Below are positions 1 through 8,531 of a DNA stretch of 64,000 nucleotides, one piece after another. The stretch is from contig RECG01000006.1 of the NCBI GenBank assembly GCA_007692425.1, positions 89,288-153,287 on the forward strand. The letters run 5' to 3'. How positions within the stretch are numbered: the first letter of the stretch is position 1; each line of letters starts with the position of its first letter. Both the position numbers and the translations under genes were made by a program. The notes beneath the pieces are model-generated. The model had not been told where the DNA came from and searched no databases. It saw nothing but the letters and a program-made list of their open reading frames with translations. The DNA comes from Acholeplasmataceae bacterium (GTDB taxonomy: Bacteria; Bacillota_I; Bacilli_A; Acholeplasmatales; Acholeplasmataceae).

Positions 1-2267
1 AAGACCATCAAAAAGTGCGGACCTTGCAAAACCGTTTGGCGATGTGGACCAAGCTTTCCTATCATGTCAATCAGGTGGGAGACGAGGTCTTCAACGAACT
101 TCCCATCGGTATCTTGGCCATTGACGAGGATTATGAAATCAAATGGGCGAACCCCCACGCCAAGAGCATTTTCGATGCCAAAATCACAGGAAAAGATCTT
201 GCAGATGTCCATGCCGGCCTGCATCAAGCGGCCGTCTCCAACAAAATGCATCTCACCCTTCCCATCAAGCAAGACATTTATGATGTCGTTTATCGGCCTG
301 AATATCGCTTTTTCTATTTGTTCCTGGTCAGCGACAGAGAGAAGGTCAAGGATCAATATCAGAACCAAATTCCCGCCTTGGCCATCATCAATCTTGACAA
401 CCTCGATGAGGCCATGGCAACCTTGGACGTCTCAGAGCAATCCAGCCTTAAGGGAGAGTACCTGGGTGTGATCGCCGACTGGGCTGCCAAATATAATGGT
501 TACTTGAAACCCTACAGTGATGAACGCTTACTGGTCATGGTCCACCGCAAGCAACTGAATTTGATGATTGAAGACAAATTCGATTTGCTTGAAAAGATCC
601 GCCAGATTTCTCAACAAAACCGGGTAAGGGTGACCCTTTCCCTCGGCATCGCCTCTTGGGATGTCAATTATGAAGAGTTGGCTGTTCATGCCCAAAATGC
701 CATCGAGTTGGCTGAGAAACGTGGTGGCGACCAGGTCGTCGTCAACATCCAGGATCAAAAAATCATGTACTTTGGCGCGAAAAGCGATGCCACTGCGAAA
801 AGTTCGAAAATCGGCGCACGTATCAACGCCCAGACCATCAAGGACTTCATCGACAACGCCAACAACGTGCTCATCATGGGGCATAACCAGGCTGATTTGG
901 ATGCCTATGGTTCGATGCTTGCCGTCTATCAGATGGCCAAGGTAAGCAAGAAAAACGTCTATATGGTCATCGAACCGGACAGACTTGATCAAACCGTCAA
1001 TAAAATTCACGAACGTCTGATGCGGGAAGGGCAGCACATGCAGGAGCGTTTCATTTCAATCGAGTCTGCCATGAAACTCGTCAACAATGAAAGTCTGCTC
1101 ATCGTGCTCGATGCCCAGTCCCCAAAGGTGGTCATGAGTCCGGAACTGCTTGAAAAAGCATCCAAACTCGTCGTCATCGACCATCATCGGATCGGCGAAG
1201 AAGGCTTCAACGCGACGTTTTCATACATTGAACCTTATGCATCATCGACCATCGAACTGGTCATGGAACTAATGAACTTTTATAACATCGAAGAAGATAT
1301 CGGATTGTCACCGTTGGAGGCGACCATCATGTATGGTGGTCTTGTCGTGGACACCAATAATTTCACCTATCGGACCGGATCACGCACATTCGAAGTCGCA
1401 TCCAGACTCAAAGAACTCGGGGCCGACACGGCCGAGGTCAAGATCTGGCTCAGACGGGATTTGTTGAGGACGCTTGAAATCAACCGGCTCCTTTCACAAA
1501 TCGATATCTTCCTGGACCGCTTTGCGTTTGTCGTGACCGAAGACATCTACGAGGACCGCATTCTTTTGGCACAAGTCGCGGATGCCGCTTTACAAATCAA
1601 CGGGATCGATGCCGCCTTCACCATTGCCAGAATTGATGAAGACACCGTCGGTGTCAGCGCGCGTTCTTATCAGCAGATCAATGTCCAACTTTTGATGGAG
1701 TCGCTGGGTGGCGGCGGCCATTTGAGCAGTGCGGCCGCCCAAGTCAAAAAGACAGCCGTGAAAGATGTCTTTGAAAAATTGAAAGACCAGATAGAACTTG
1801 AATATGAGACAGGAGGAGAAACCATGAAAATCATCTTGCTGGAAGATGTCAAGGGAAAAGGCGCCAAGAATGATGTCATCGACGTCGCCAATGGCTTCGG
1901 CCAATTCCTGATCAATCAGAAGAAAGCGGTCATGGCAACCGAAGATCATCTTTCCAATGTCAACAAAATCAAAGAGGAAGCCCGCATGGATGCAGAACGT
2001 CATGTGGCGCTGATGAACAAACTTAAAAGCGAAATCGACCAGAAAAAGGTGACCCTCGGTATCCAGATTGGTCAAGATGGAAAACTGTTTGGCAGCGTCA
2101 CCACCAAACAGATTGTCGAAGCGTTTGAGACCGCACACGGCATCTTGCTGGACAAGAAAAAAGTCGAACTTGACAGCGAAGTCAATTCGATTGGCATTTA
2201 TACGGCCACGGTTAATCTCCACAAGGACATCAAAGCCCAGTTTGAAGTCCATATCGTTGAAAAGTAG
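1..2267 (+). CDS. gdpP: GdpP-type cyclic-di-AMP phosphodiesterase fused to ribosomal protein bL9 (5' end outside window)
   Basis: The frame is open to the left edge, and the first visible residues match the part of GdpP just after its two N-terminal membrane helices, so the true start lies upstream. Counting from the GTG at 15: a PAS-like segment (about 20-100), a degenerate GGDEF domain (about 115-245, SDERLL in place of GGDEF), then DHH (GHNQADLDAYGS near 290, VVIDHH near 386) and DHHA1 (GGGGHLSSAAA near 565). All these motifs are intact, so hydrolysis of c-di-AMP at the membrane is expected. From codon 604 the same frame continues as a complete bL9 (KIILLEDVKGKG to the end, about 147 residues). 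This fusion has been annotated in some Mollicutes. A strong internal Shine-Dalgarno suggests bL9 can also be made alone. dnaB follows directly. Confidence 0.9.
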   Translation, partial: DHQKVRTLQNRLAMWTKLSYHVNQVGDEVFNELPIGILAIDEDYEIKWANPHAKSIFDAKITGKDLADVHAGLHQAAVSNKMHLTLPIKQDIYDVVYRPEYRFFYLFLVSDREKVKDQYQNQIPALAIINLDNLDEAMATLDVSEQSSLKGEYLGVIADWAAKYNGYLKPYSDERLLVMVHRKQLNLMIEDKFDLLEKIRQISQQNRVRVTLSLGIASWDVNYEELAVHAQNAIELAEKRGGDQVVVNIQDQKIMYFGAKSDATAKSSKIGARINAQTIKDFIDNANNVLIMGHNQADLDAYGSMLAVYQMAKVSKKNVYMVIEPDRLDQTVNKIHERLMREGQHMQERFISIESAMKLVNNESLLIVLDAQSPKVVMSPELLEKASKLVVIDHHRIGEEGFNATFSYIEPYASSTIELVMELMNFYNIEEDIGLSPLEATIMYGGLVVDTNNFTYRTGSRTFEVASRLKELGADTAEVKIWLRRDLLRTLEINRLLSQIDIFLDRFAFVVTEDIYEDRILLAQVADAALQINGIDAAFTIARIDEDTVGVSARSYQQINVQLLMESLGGGGHLSSAAAQVKKTAVKDVFEKLKDQIELEYETGGETMKIILLEDVKGKGAKNDVIDVANGFGQFLINQKKAVMATEDHLSNVNKIKEEARMDAERHVALMNKLKSEIDQKKVTLGIQIGQDGKLFGSVTTKQIVEAFETAHGILLDKKKVELDSEVNSIGIYTATVNLHKDIKAQFEVHIVEK
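1811..1826 (+). promoter_or_regulatory. rplI: Internal ribosome binding site and ATG for separate bL9 (rplI) synthesis
   Basis: AGGAGG at 1811-1816 lies 7 nt before ATG 1824, inside the gdpP frame and exactly at the start of the bL9 domain (MKIILLEDVKGKG). Translation from this ATG gives a 147-residue protein ending at 2267, the usual bL9 length. The site is better than most gene-start SDs in this window. I infer that free bL9 is made by internal initiation, in addition to or instead of the fused chain. Confidence 0.6.
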
Positions 2268-2276
2268 GTGATGATG

Positions 2277-3626
2277 ATGGCCAGAAGCCTGCCGTATCAT
2301 CGTGAGGCGGAACAATCCGTTCTCGGTTCCATCTTTCTTGATCCCAAACAAATCGCCATGGTCATGGACCGCTTGGAAAACCGTGATTTCTTTGAACAGG
2401 GACATATCCTGATTTTTCAGGCGATGAAAGACCTTTACGAAGAAAACATGAACATCGACTATGCCAGTGTCGCATCACAACTCGAACAAGGACAAAACCT
2501 TGCCAAAGCGGGCGGAAAAAAATACCTCTTCGATCTTTCAGATGCGGTTCCGTCGACCGCCCACCTTGAGACATACATTGATTTGGTCAGAGGTGGATCG
2601 ATCAAACGACAGGTCATTGATGTCACAGGCAAGATTCTCGAAGAAGGTTTTACAGGTGACATGGAAGCGAATGCTTATCTTGCCAGAGCGGAAGAAGAGA
2701 TTTTTGCTTTGGCACAAAAACGCAAAACATCCGAATTCGCCACGCTTTCGGAAATCATCAAAGAAGTCAAGACCAAGACCGAACGCAACCGCGATAAAAG
2801 CGGGGGCATCACCGGCCTGCGTTCGGGTTTTTCCAATCTTGACTCCATCACAGCGGGTTTTCAACCAGAAGAACTGATGATTTTGGCAGCCCGCCCATCA
2901 ATGGGTAAAAGTGCGTTTGCCATGAATGCCGCCATCCAGGTAGCCAAACGCAATCAAGACGGTCAGGCACATGTGGCCATCTTCAGCCTGGAGATGAGCA
3001 ATGAACAGCTGGCGGCCCGCATGTTGTCAGCCGAAGCCAATGTCAAAAACACGAAAATCAAGAGTGGTACACTGACCCCCAAGGAATGGCAATTTTTAGA
3101 AGGCGGCATGCAGTCGCTGGACAAGCTCAACATCGTATTTGACGACTCGGCGGCGGTCATGGTCAATGACATCCGCGCCAAATGCCGCAAGCTCAAACAG
3201 GAAAACAAACTTGACTTTGTCGTGGTGGACTATTTGCAGTTGATCAAAGGCGATGAACGCGCCGGCAACCGTCAAGAGGAGGTCGCCCGCATCTCGCGTA
3301 GTCTCAAACAGATGGCCCGCGAACTCAAAGTGCCGATTTTAGCACTTTCACAGCTTTCACGGGAAGTCGAAAAACGAGAAGATAAACGGCCATTGCTGGC
3401 CGACCTCAGGGAATCGGGCAGCATCGAACAAGATGCGGACATCGTCATGTTCCTACATCGTCCGGACTACTATACCCGCACCGAGACACCAACCGGGGAA
3501 GTTGAACTGATCATTGCCAAAAACCGACAAGGTCTGGCAGGCGTCACGCTCAAATTCCAGTTTGACACGGATTATAGCCGTTTTACAGCCAGAGCGGAGC
3601 GCGAGGACCTCATTACCAAAGACTAA
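2277..3626 (+). CDS. dnaB: Replicative DNA helicase DnaB
   Basis: Hexameric helicase that unwinds DNA at the replication fork. The N-terminal DnaB domain (RSLPYHREAEQSVLGS...) is followed by a RecA-like domain with Walker A (ARPSMGKSAFAMN, near residue 205) and Walker B (VVVDYLQLI, near 315), plus the arginine-rich C-terminal block. At about 449 residues it has normal length. Several in-frame starts crowd the site (GTG 2268, ATG 2271, 2274 and 2277). I chose 2277 because AGGTGA at 2266-2271 is then 5 nt upstream. It starts just after the gdpP-rplI stop, matching the common rplI-dnaB order of Firmicutes. A terminator follows. Confidence 0.95.
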   Translation: MARSLPYHREAEQSVLGSIFLDPKQIAMVMDRLENRDFFEQGHILIFQAMKDLYEENMNIDYASVASQLEQGQNLAKAGGKKYLFDLSDAVPSTAHLETYIDLVRGGSIKRQVIDVTGKILEEGFTGDMEANAYLARAEEEIFALAQKRKTSEFATLSEIIKEVKTKTERNRDKSGGITGLRSGFSNLDSITAGFQPEELMILAARPSMGKSAFAMNAAIQVAKRNQDGQAHVAIFSLEMSNEQLAARMLSAEANVKNTKIKSGTLTPKEWQFLEGGMQSLDKLNIVFDDSAAVMVNDIRAKCRKLKQENKLDFVVVDYLQLIKGDERAGNRQEEVARISRSLKQMARELKVPILALSQLSREVEKREDKRPLLADLRESGSIEQDADIVMFLHRPDYYTRTETPTGEVELIIAKNRQGLAGVTLKFQFDTDYSRFTARAEREDLITKD

Positions 3627-3630
3627 ACAA

Positions 3631-3660
3631 AAAAGGCACAACACATGTGCCTTTTTTTTG
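3631..3660. terminator. Bidirectional intrinsic terminator between dnaB and dps
   Basis: AAAAGGCAC (3631-3639) pairs with GTGCCTTTT (3647-3655), with a T-run on the + strand and an A-run on the other side. It can serve both convergent genes. Confidence 0.85.
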
Positions 3661-3670
3661 AAATCAATGA

Positions 3671-4105
3671 TTAACGCAGTGTGAAGTCCAACATCCAGAT
3701 GGTCTTCTCGAAACCGGCGATGGTGCCAATCAACAGATCAGCAGTCTGCTCATCTTCAAGTTCCTGTGAAAGCACCGTGGCGGCTTTCATTTCCTTGACC
3801 ATCAACTTCATGTCGTTCATGACGTCTCTGACCATGTCAAGGGCGCCATCAATGCCTGATGCTTCTTTCAAGGATGTTTTTTCCAAATAAGCTTTCATCG
3901 TGGAGGCGGGTTTGCCACCAATGGTCAGAAGTCTCTCGCCGAAAGCGTCATACAGTTCGTTGACTTCATCATAAAGTTCTTCAAATTTGACGTGCAAGGC
4001 AAAGAAGTTTGGCCCGGTCACATACCAATGGTAATGATGTAACTTGGTGAAGAACACGCTCAGGTTCGCGACCTGCTTGTCTAATGCTTGATACAGTTTT
4101 TCCAT
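3671..4105 (-). CDS. dps: Dps-family ferritin-like DNA-protecting protein
   Basis: Mini-ferritin of 144 residues that oxidises and stores iron and protects DNA from peroxide. It has the Dps ferroxidase signature near the N-terminus (LHHYHWYVTGPNFFALH, then KFEELYDEVNELYDAFGER), in which the His, Asp and Glu residues are present. Length is slightly under the usual 150-160 residues because the N-terminal DNA-binding tail is absent. On the minus strand AAAGGA precedes the ATG. It is a single-gene unit between dnaB (convergent) and prfA (divergent), with its own promoter. Confidence 0.9.
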   Translation of the reverse strand: MEKLYQALDKQVANLSVFFTKLHHYHWYVTGPNFFALHVKFEELYDEVNELYDAFGERLLTIGGKPASTMKAYLEKTSLKEASGIDGALDMVRDVMNDMKLMVKEMKAATVLSQELEDEQTADLLIGTIAGFEKTIWMLDFTLR

Positions 4106-4141
4106 ATTATTTTCAGTCCTTTCATTTGATTAACCATCAAT

Positions 4142-4170
4142 ATTATACCACAAGCAACATGCTTAAACAA
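4142..4170 (-). promoter_or_regulatory. Predicted sigma-A promoter of dps
   Basis: On the minus strand, TTGTTT (4165-4170) is separated by 17 nt from a perfect TATAAT (4142-4147), 37 nt before the dps start. I saw no clear PerR box. Confidence 0.6.
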
Positions 4171-4224
4171 GCAATGAACATCAGATGAAACACAATGAAA
4201 TGAATGGATAAATCATGAATAATG

Positions 4225-4252
4225 TGGTAAAATTTATCAATAGGTGATGACA
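4225..4252 (+). promoter_or_regulatory. Compact extended -10 promoter plus SD of prfA
   Basis: TGG-TAAAAT (4225-4233) is followed by AGGTGAT (4242-4248) and ATG 4252. TGGATA at 4205-4210 is a possible -35 with 17-nt spacing. Only 18 nt lie between the -10 and the start codon, so transcription should begin at about 4240, next to the SD. The same layout recurs at yigZ, cca, yycJ and dnaE. Confidence 0.65.
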
Positions 4253-5316
4253 TGTTTGAACGTTTGGAACTCATCGAAAAACAATATCAGGATATCCTGG
4301 ACCAACTGTCGAAGGGCAAGCTTGAAGTCAAAGAGATGACGACGCTGCTCAAACAGTCCAGCGACCTTCAAGAAACGGTTGAAACCTACCGTTTTTTCAA
4401 ATTGAAACGGGCCGAACTTGATGAACTGTCGTCATTGGCCGATGAGGAACATGATCCGGACCTGGCCGAGATGATGCGTCATGAGCTTGACGTGTTGAAA
4501 AACACGCTTGCCGATATCGAGGAGAAGCTGAAAATATTGTTGCTGCCCAAAGATCCCAATGATGCCAAGAATGTCGTCATGGAAATCAAGGGAGCGGCCG
4601 GTGGCGACGAAGGCAACCTGTTTGCCGGCGACCTCTTTAAAATGTATGGCCGTTATGCCGAATCACGTGGTTGGAACATTGAAATACTCAATGCGATGGA
4701 AGGCGCTGTAGGCGGATACACGTCCATCGAGTTCGTGATCAGCGGTAAACTGGTCTATTCATTGATGAAATATGAATCCGGAACCCACCGTGTCCAACGT
4801 GTGCCGGAAACCGAATCGCAAGGACGCATCCATACTTCGACAGCGGTTGTGCTGGTCATGCCTGAAGCGGAAGAAGTCGAGCTTGATGTCAAATGGGACG
4901 ATATCCGTGTGGACACGTTCAATTCAAGCGGACCGGGCGGGCAATCGGTCAATACCACGAAATCCGCGGTCCGTCTGACCCATCTGCCCACCAATATCGT
5001 CGCATCATGTCAAGAGGGCAAGAGCCAGCATGACAACAAAGACAAGGCTTTCCGTTTACTGAAAACGCGCATTTATGACAATGCCATTGAAGCACAACTC
5101 GAAAAAGAAGGCGCGGCACGCAGGTCCTTGATCGGCCGCGGCGACCGCAGCGAGAAAATCAGAACCTATAATTATCCTCAAAACCGGGTCACTGACCATC
5201 GCATCGGCTTGACATTGCAGCGGTTGGATGTCATCATGGAAGGCAAACTTGATCTTGTTCTCGAACCACTATTGAACGAATTTCAGAAGCAACAACTGAC
5301 AGGGGAAGCGACGTGA
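4252..5316 (+). CDS. prfA: Peptide chain release factor 1
   Basis: Recognises UAA and UAG stop codons and releases the finished peptide from the ribosome. The catalytic GGQ lies near residues 229-231 (SSGPGGQSVNTTKSAVR). The codon-recognition tripeptide of RF1 is PET (near 185, VPETESQGRIHTSTA) rather than the commoner PAT/PVT. The length of 354 residues is normal. It overlaps prmC, whose product methylates the GGQ glutamine, so the two are translationally coupled. Confidence 0.97.
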   Translation: MFERLELIEKQYQDILDQLSKGKLEVKEMTTLLKQSSDLQETVETYRFFKLKRAELDELSSLADEEHDPDLAEMMRHELDVLKNTLADIEEKLKILLLPKDPNDAKNVVMEIKGAAGGDEGNLFAGDLFKMYGRYAESRGWNIEILNAMEGAVGGYTSIEFVISGKLVYSLMKYESGTHRVQRVPETESQGRIHTSTAVVLVMPEAEEVELDVKWDDIRVDTFNSSGPGGQSVNTTKSAVRLTHLPTNIVASCQEGKSQHDNKDKAFRLLKTRIYDNAIEAQLEKEGAARRSLIGRGDRSEKIRTYNYPQNRVTDHRIGLTLQRLDVIMEGKLDLVLEPLLNEFQKQQLTGEAT

Positions 5317-6161
5317 CATACGAAGCCTTGCTCAAGGAAGCCTACGTCAAGGCTGACCGGCATCACAAGGAAAGAGAAGCAGTCAAGTTGTTGTTGATGG
5401 AGTTGTCCCATCAAACGCCATCTTCCTTTTTCATGAATCAAAAGACAGAGGTTGATGATGAGATGGTGTCACGCTTTCGAACCGCGCTCGACCGATATGT
5501 GCATCAGCACATTCCGGTCCAACATCTGATCGGCCATGCCTGGTTTTTCGGATATCCCCTGACTGTCAACGAACACGTCTTGATTCCGCGTGGTGAAACC
5601 GAACAACTCGTCGAACATGTCTTGCACATGATTGACACCTGGTTTGATCAAGATCATGTCGACGTGCTTGACCTTGGGACAGGGAGCGGATGCATCGGTC
5701 TGACCATTGCCCTGGAAGCACCACACGCGATCGTGACCATGAGTGACATCAGCACCAAAGCACTCGAGGTTGCCACCATGAATCGTGACAAGCTCGGTGC
5801 GAAAGCAACCTTGATACAAAGCGATTTGTTTTCAGCCATTCAGGGCACTTATGACATCATTGTCTCGAACCCCCCTTACATTCCGCGAAACGAACCCGTC
5901 GATGAAATCGTGGGGAAAGAGCCCTACATGGCGCTTTATGGTGGTGAGCAAGGCATTGAGTTTTATGAGCATATTCTCGAGCATGCCAACCATTATCTCA
6001 AGCCAAAAGGACTGATTGCCTTTGAACATGGCGATCGTCAAAAAGAAGCGATTCATACCATTGCCTGCCGTTATCTTGACAACATCGCCGTCATCCAGAA
6101 AAAAGATCTTGCTGGAAAAGACCGCTTCACATTCATTGGCACCGGAGGTATCCTGAAATGA
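5313..6161 (+). CDS. prmC: Release factor glutamine N5-methyltransferase
   Basis: SAM-dependent enzyme that methylates the Gln of the GGQ loop in release factors. It has an N-terminal helical domain, the SAM-binding motif (VLDLGTGSGCIGLTIA, near 115-130) and the catalytic NPPY (VSNPPYIPRNE, near 186). It is 282 residues long. The start is a GTG that overlaps the prfA stop (GTGA), and the gene overlaps tsaC downstream by ATGA. The prfA-prmC-tsaC order is typical of Firmicutes. Confidence 0.95.
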   Translation: MTYEALLKEAYVKADRHHKEREAVKLLLMELSHQTPSSFFMNQKTEVDDEMVSRFRTALDRYVHQHIPVQHLIGHAWFFGYPLTVNEHVLIPRGETEQLVEHVLHMIDTWFDQDHVDVLDLGTGSGCIGLTIALEAPHAIVTMSDISTKALEVATMNRDKLGAKATLIQSDLFSAIQGTYDIIVSNPPYIPRNEPVDEIVGKEPYMALYGGEQGIEFYEHILEHANHYLKPKGLIAFEHGDRQKEAIHTIACRYLDNIAVIQKKDLAGKDRFTFIGTGGILK

Positions 6162-6736
6162 AAAAAGGTGATATCATCGTCGTTCCGACAGATACGGTTT
6201 ATGGACTTGCCGCCTGTTTATATGACGACCAGGCGTTAGAGAAAATTTATGAAATCAAGGGGCGCGAACAATCCAAGCAGATTGCCATCCTTTGTGCAAA
6301 CATCGGCCAACTCGAGGGTATTGTCCGGATTGACGAGGCAAGCAGGGCTTTGATGGAAGCGTTCTGGCCAGGGTCTTTGACCATTGTCATGAAGACGACA
6401 GAACAGCATAAGCAAAAGACCGGCGAGGATACCATCGCCGTCAGAATGCCAAAGCACCGTTACTTGTTGAATCTGATCGAGGTCAGAGGCGTGCTCAGGG
6501 TCACGAGCTTGAATAAAAGTGGTGAACCCCCTTTGCACAACATCAAAGACATCCATTGTCAATATGGTGATCTGGTCTCCGAAATCCACACCCAGGATGA
6601 AACGGTTGCCAGCCAAATCGCGTCGACGATTGTCGATGTGACAACAGGTAGGGTCAACATGATCAGACAAGGGTCGATCACCGTCGATGACATCAATAAA
6701 GTCATCAGTGGAACATCATCAAAGAAACAAGATTAA
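6158..6736 (+). CDS. tsaC: L-threonylcarbamoyladenylate synthase, TsaC/YrdC type
   Basis: Makes the threonylcarbamoyl-AMP intermediate for the t6A37 modification of ANN-decoding tRNAs. The YrdC fold is visible from the start (VVPTDTVYGLAAC, IYEIKGREQSKQIAILC) and through FWPGSLTIVMK and VAVRMPKH-like strands (IAVRMPKHRYLL). At 192 residues it is the short TsaC form without the Sua5 C-terminal domain found in B. subtilis YwlC. The last gene of the prfA unit, it is followed by a terminator. Confidence 0.9.
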   Translation: MKKGDIIVVPTDTVYGLAACLYDDQALEKIYEIKGREQSKQIAILCANIGQLEGIVRIDEASRALMEAFWPGSLTIVMKTTEQHKQKTGEDTIAVRMPKHRYLLNLIEVRGVLRVTSLNKSGEPPLHNIKDIHCQYGDLVSEIHTQDETVASQIASTIVDVTTGRVNMIRQGSITVDDINKVISGTSSKKQD

Positions 6737-6758
6737 AGTCTCTTCTTGAGACTTTTTT
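6735..6758 (+). terminator. Intrinsic terminator after tsaC
   Basis: AAAGTCTC (6735-6742) and GAGACTTT (6748-6755) form a stem with loop TTCTT, followed by a T-run. Confidence 0.85.
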
Positions 6759-6817
6759 GTGCATCAGGACTTTTCCTTGAGATGGTCGATTTCAAAGCAT
6801 AAAAACATTGGTTTTTA

Positions 6818-6826
6818 TGTTATAAT
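6818..6826 (+). promoter_or_regulatory. Extended -10 promoter of the rpiB-upp-atp unit
   Basis: TGT-TATAAT at 6818-6826 is a perfect -10 with the TGn extension, 30 nt before rpiB. No convincing -35 is seen. It is the only promoter I could find for the tightly packed genes from rpiB through the ATP synthase. Confidence 0.6.
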
Positions 6827-6856
6827 AGTGAATAGGTCAAACAGAGGAGTGATGAT

Positions 6857-7300
6857 ATGCGCATTGCCATTGGCAGCGATCATGGTGGCTATCTGTTGAA
6901 AGAACATCTCAAAAAGTGGCTTGGACAAAACAAGTTGGCTTTTGATGATTTCGGTGCTGACGGACCTGCATCTGTCGACTATCCTGATTTTGGTAAACAC
7001 GTGGCAAGGGCAGTTGTCAAAGGCCAATATGATTTTGGCATCATCATCTGCGGGACCGGCATCGGCATCAGCATTGCCGCCAACAAAGTCAAAGGAGCCC
7101 GCGCCGCCCTCGTCTATGATGAAGAAACAGCATGCTTGGCCAAACAACATAACAACGCGAACATCATCGCACTCGGCGGACGGACCACGTCCAACGAACG
7201 TGCAGAGCAAATCATCAAGGCTTACATGAATGCCACCTATGAATCCAGACATCAACCACGCATTCAGAAGATCTCAGACATCGAGGAGGAAGAAACATGA
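6857..7300 (+). CDS. rpiB: Ribose-5-phosphate isomerase B
   Basis: Interconverts ribulose 5-phosphate and ribose 5-phosphate in the pentose phosphate pathway. RpiB/LacAB family hallmarks are clear: [17 protein letters not shown] at the N-terminus, YPDF near 44, and the active-site Cys loop [15 protein letters not shown] (near 62-76). Its 147 residues are normal. Related LacA/LacB sugar isomerases are possible, but the next gene is upp, as in several Firmicutes where rpiB, glyA and upp cluster upstream of atp. It overlaps upp by ATGA. Confidence 0.9.
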   Translation: MRIAIGSDHGGYLLKEHLKKWLGQNKLAFDDFGADGPASVDYPDFGKHVARAVVKGQYDFGIIICGTGIGISIAANKVKGARAALVYDEETACLAKQHNNANIIALGGRTTSNERAEQIIKAYMNATYESRHQPRIQKISDIEEEET

Positions 7301-7923
7301 GCAAGGTCGTCATCCTTAATCATCCCTTGATTGACCATAAAATGACCAAGATTCGTGATAAGCGGACAGGGACCAAGGAGTTCAGGGAAAGCGTCTCTGA
7401 AGTCGGCGGATTGATCACCTATGAAATCACCCGCGATCTAAGCACCCGCGCCAAAACAATCGAGACACCGATTTGTGAGACCACGGCGTACGAACTTGAA
7501 AAACAAGTGCTCATTATTCCTATCTTGCGTGCCGGTCTTGGCATGGTTGAAGGTATCCATAACATTATTCCCACAGCTAAAATCGGCCATATCGGGCTTT
7601 ACCGTAACGAGGAAACCTTGGAGCCTCATGTCTATTATTCGAAGTTTCCGAAAGATATCAAAGACAGTGTCATCCTGGTGGTCGATCCAATGCTCGCCAC
7701 GGGTGGCTCAGCATCGAAAACCATTGACATTTTAAAAATGAACGGCGCGTGTGACATCCGTTATGTCGGACTGGTCGGATGTCCGGAAGGTGTCGCTCGC
7801 TTGCAAAAAGACCATCCGGATGTCAGCATATACCTGGCAGCGCTTGACGATCATTTGAACGAAAAGGGCTATATCGTTCCGGGACTTGGAGATTGCGGGG
7901 ATCGTTTGTTTGGCACGAAATAA
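7297..7923 (+). CDS. upp: Uracil phosphoribosyltransferase
   Basis: Salvages uracil to UMP with PRPP. The PRPP-binding motif [15 protein letters not shown] (near 126-140) and the uracil-binding C-terminus [17 protein letters not shown] are both present. The length of 208 residues is normal. It sits between rpiB and the atp genes, as in B. subtilis, and is coupled to rpiB. Confidence 0.96.
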   Translation: MSKVVILNHPLIDHKMTKIRDKRTGTKEFRESVSEVGGLITYEITRDLSTRAKTIETPICETTAYELEKQVLIIPILRAGLGMVEGIHNIIPTAKIGHIGLYRNEETLEPHVYYSKFPKDIKDSVILVVDPMLATGGSASKTIDILKMNGACDIRYVGLVGCPEGVARLQKDHPDVSIYLAALDDHLNEKGYIVPGLGDCGDRLFGTK

Positions 7924-7939
7924 GGGAAAACGTATTTTC

Positions 7940-8143
7940 ATGCTCTACCTCCTGGTCATGCAGTTGATTTTCACCGTGATCGGGTTGTCATTGCTGGGTA
8001 TCTACATCGGCATGAAAATGGATCCTGACGGAACCTTGCCGACCGTGTTAGGTGCAACCGGTTTGTTTCTCGGCATCATCGTCAGTTTTTTTACCATCCT
8101 TCAATTTATCAAAAGTGAGGAACGTTATGAAAGACGCTCATAA
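7940..8143 (+). CDS. Small AtpZ-like membrane protein upstream of the ATP synthase
   Basis: A 67-residue protein with two hydrophobic segments (residues about 3-24 and 36-55) separated by MKMDPDGTLP, a layout typical of the AtpZ/AtpQ-like proteins that precede ATP synthase genes and are thought to help assembly or Mg2+/Ca2+ transport. The frame is open farther back into upp, but the ATG at 7940 (MLYLLVMQLIFTVIG) removes the overlap. The SD is weak (AAGGGA). It overlaps the next gene by 17 nt. Family assignment rests on topology and position. Confidence 0.6.
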   Translation: MLYLLVMQLIFTVIGLSLLGIYIGMKMDPDGTLPTVLGATGLFLGIIVSFFTILQFIKSEERYERRS

Positions 8144-8531
8144 AATTGGTTTGATCGCCATCGGTTATGCTGTCATTCTGACCTTGGCCACCCTCATTTT
8201 TTATCCGGATTATATGGCTTGGGCGGTGCTTGGTGCCGCCACAGCCCTTTTCAATCATAGCCAGATGATTCACATCACCAAAGGCAAATATTCGACAGAA
8301 CGTTTGTTGTTGCATTTGTTTCAACGCTATATTCTCTATATCATCATTATTGCCGTGGCCTGGTTTTCCACCAGGGAACAGGAAACAATCATCATGACAC
8401 AGACCTTCGTGTTTCTTTTGTTGGGGTTCATCTCCGTCAAGGTCGGTGCCATCATTTTTGCCACACCTTTGTTCAAAAAGAACGAAACCCCTGAAGAGGA
8501 GGCGCAGACCGATGATGCAGCAAGTGACTGA
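8127..8531 (+). CDS. atpI: AtpI-like subunit, ATP synthase assembly membrane protein
   Basis: A 134-residue protein with four hydrophobic segments and a charged acidic tail (ETPEEEAQTDDAASD). It lies directly before atpB, where Firmicutes carry atpI (ATP synthase protein I, an assembly factor for the c-ring). ATG 8127 is preceded by GAGGA. The sequence is too diverged for me to claim a motif, so the call depends on context. Its tail overlaps the start of atpB by 20 nt, suggesting coupled translation. Confidence 0.65.
   Translation: MKDAHKIGLIAIGYAVILTLATLIFYPDYMAWAVLGAATALFNHSQMIHITKGKYSTERLLLHLFQRYILYIIIIAVAWFSTREQETIIMTQTFVFLLLGFISVKVGAIIFATPLFKKNETPEEEAQTDDAASD

Noticed and set aside
1590..2405. 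Minus-strand frame of 271 codons opposite gdpP-rplI
   Set aside because: Covers conserved DHHA1 and bL9 sequence on the other strand; a shadow frame.
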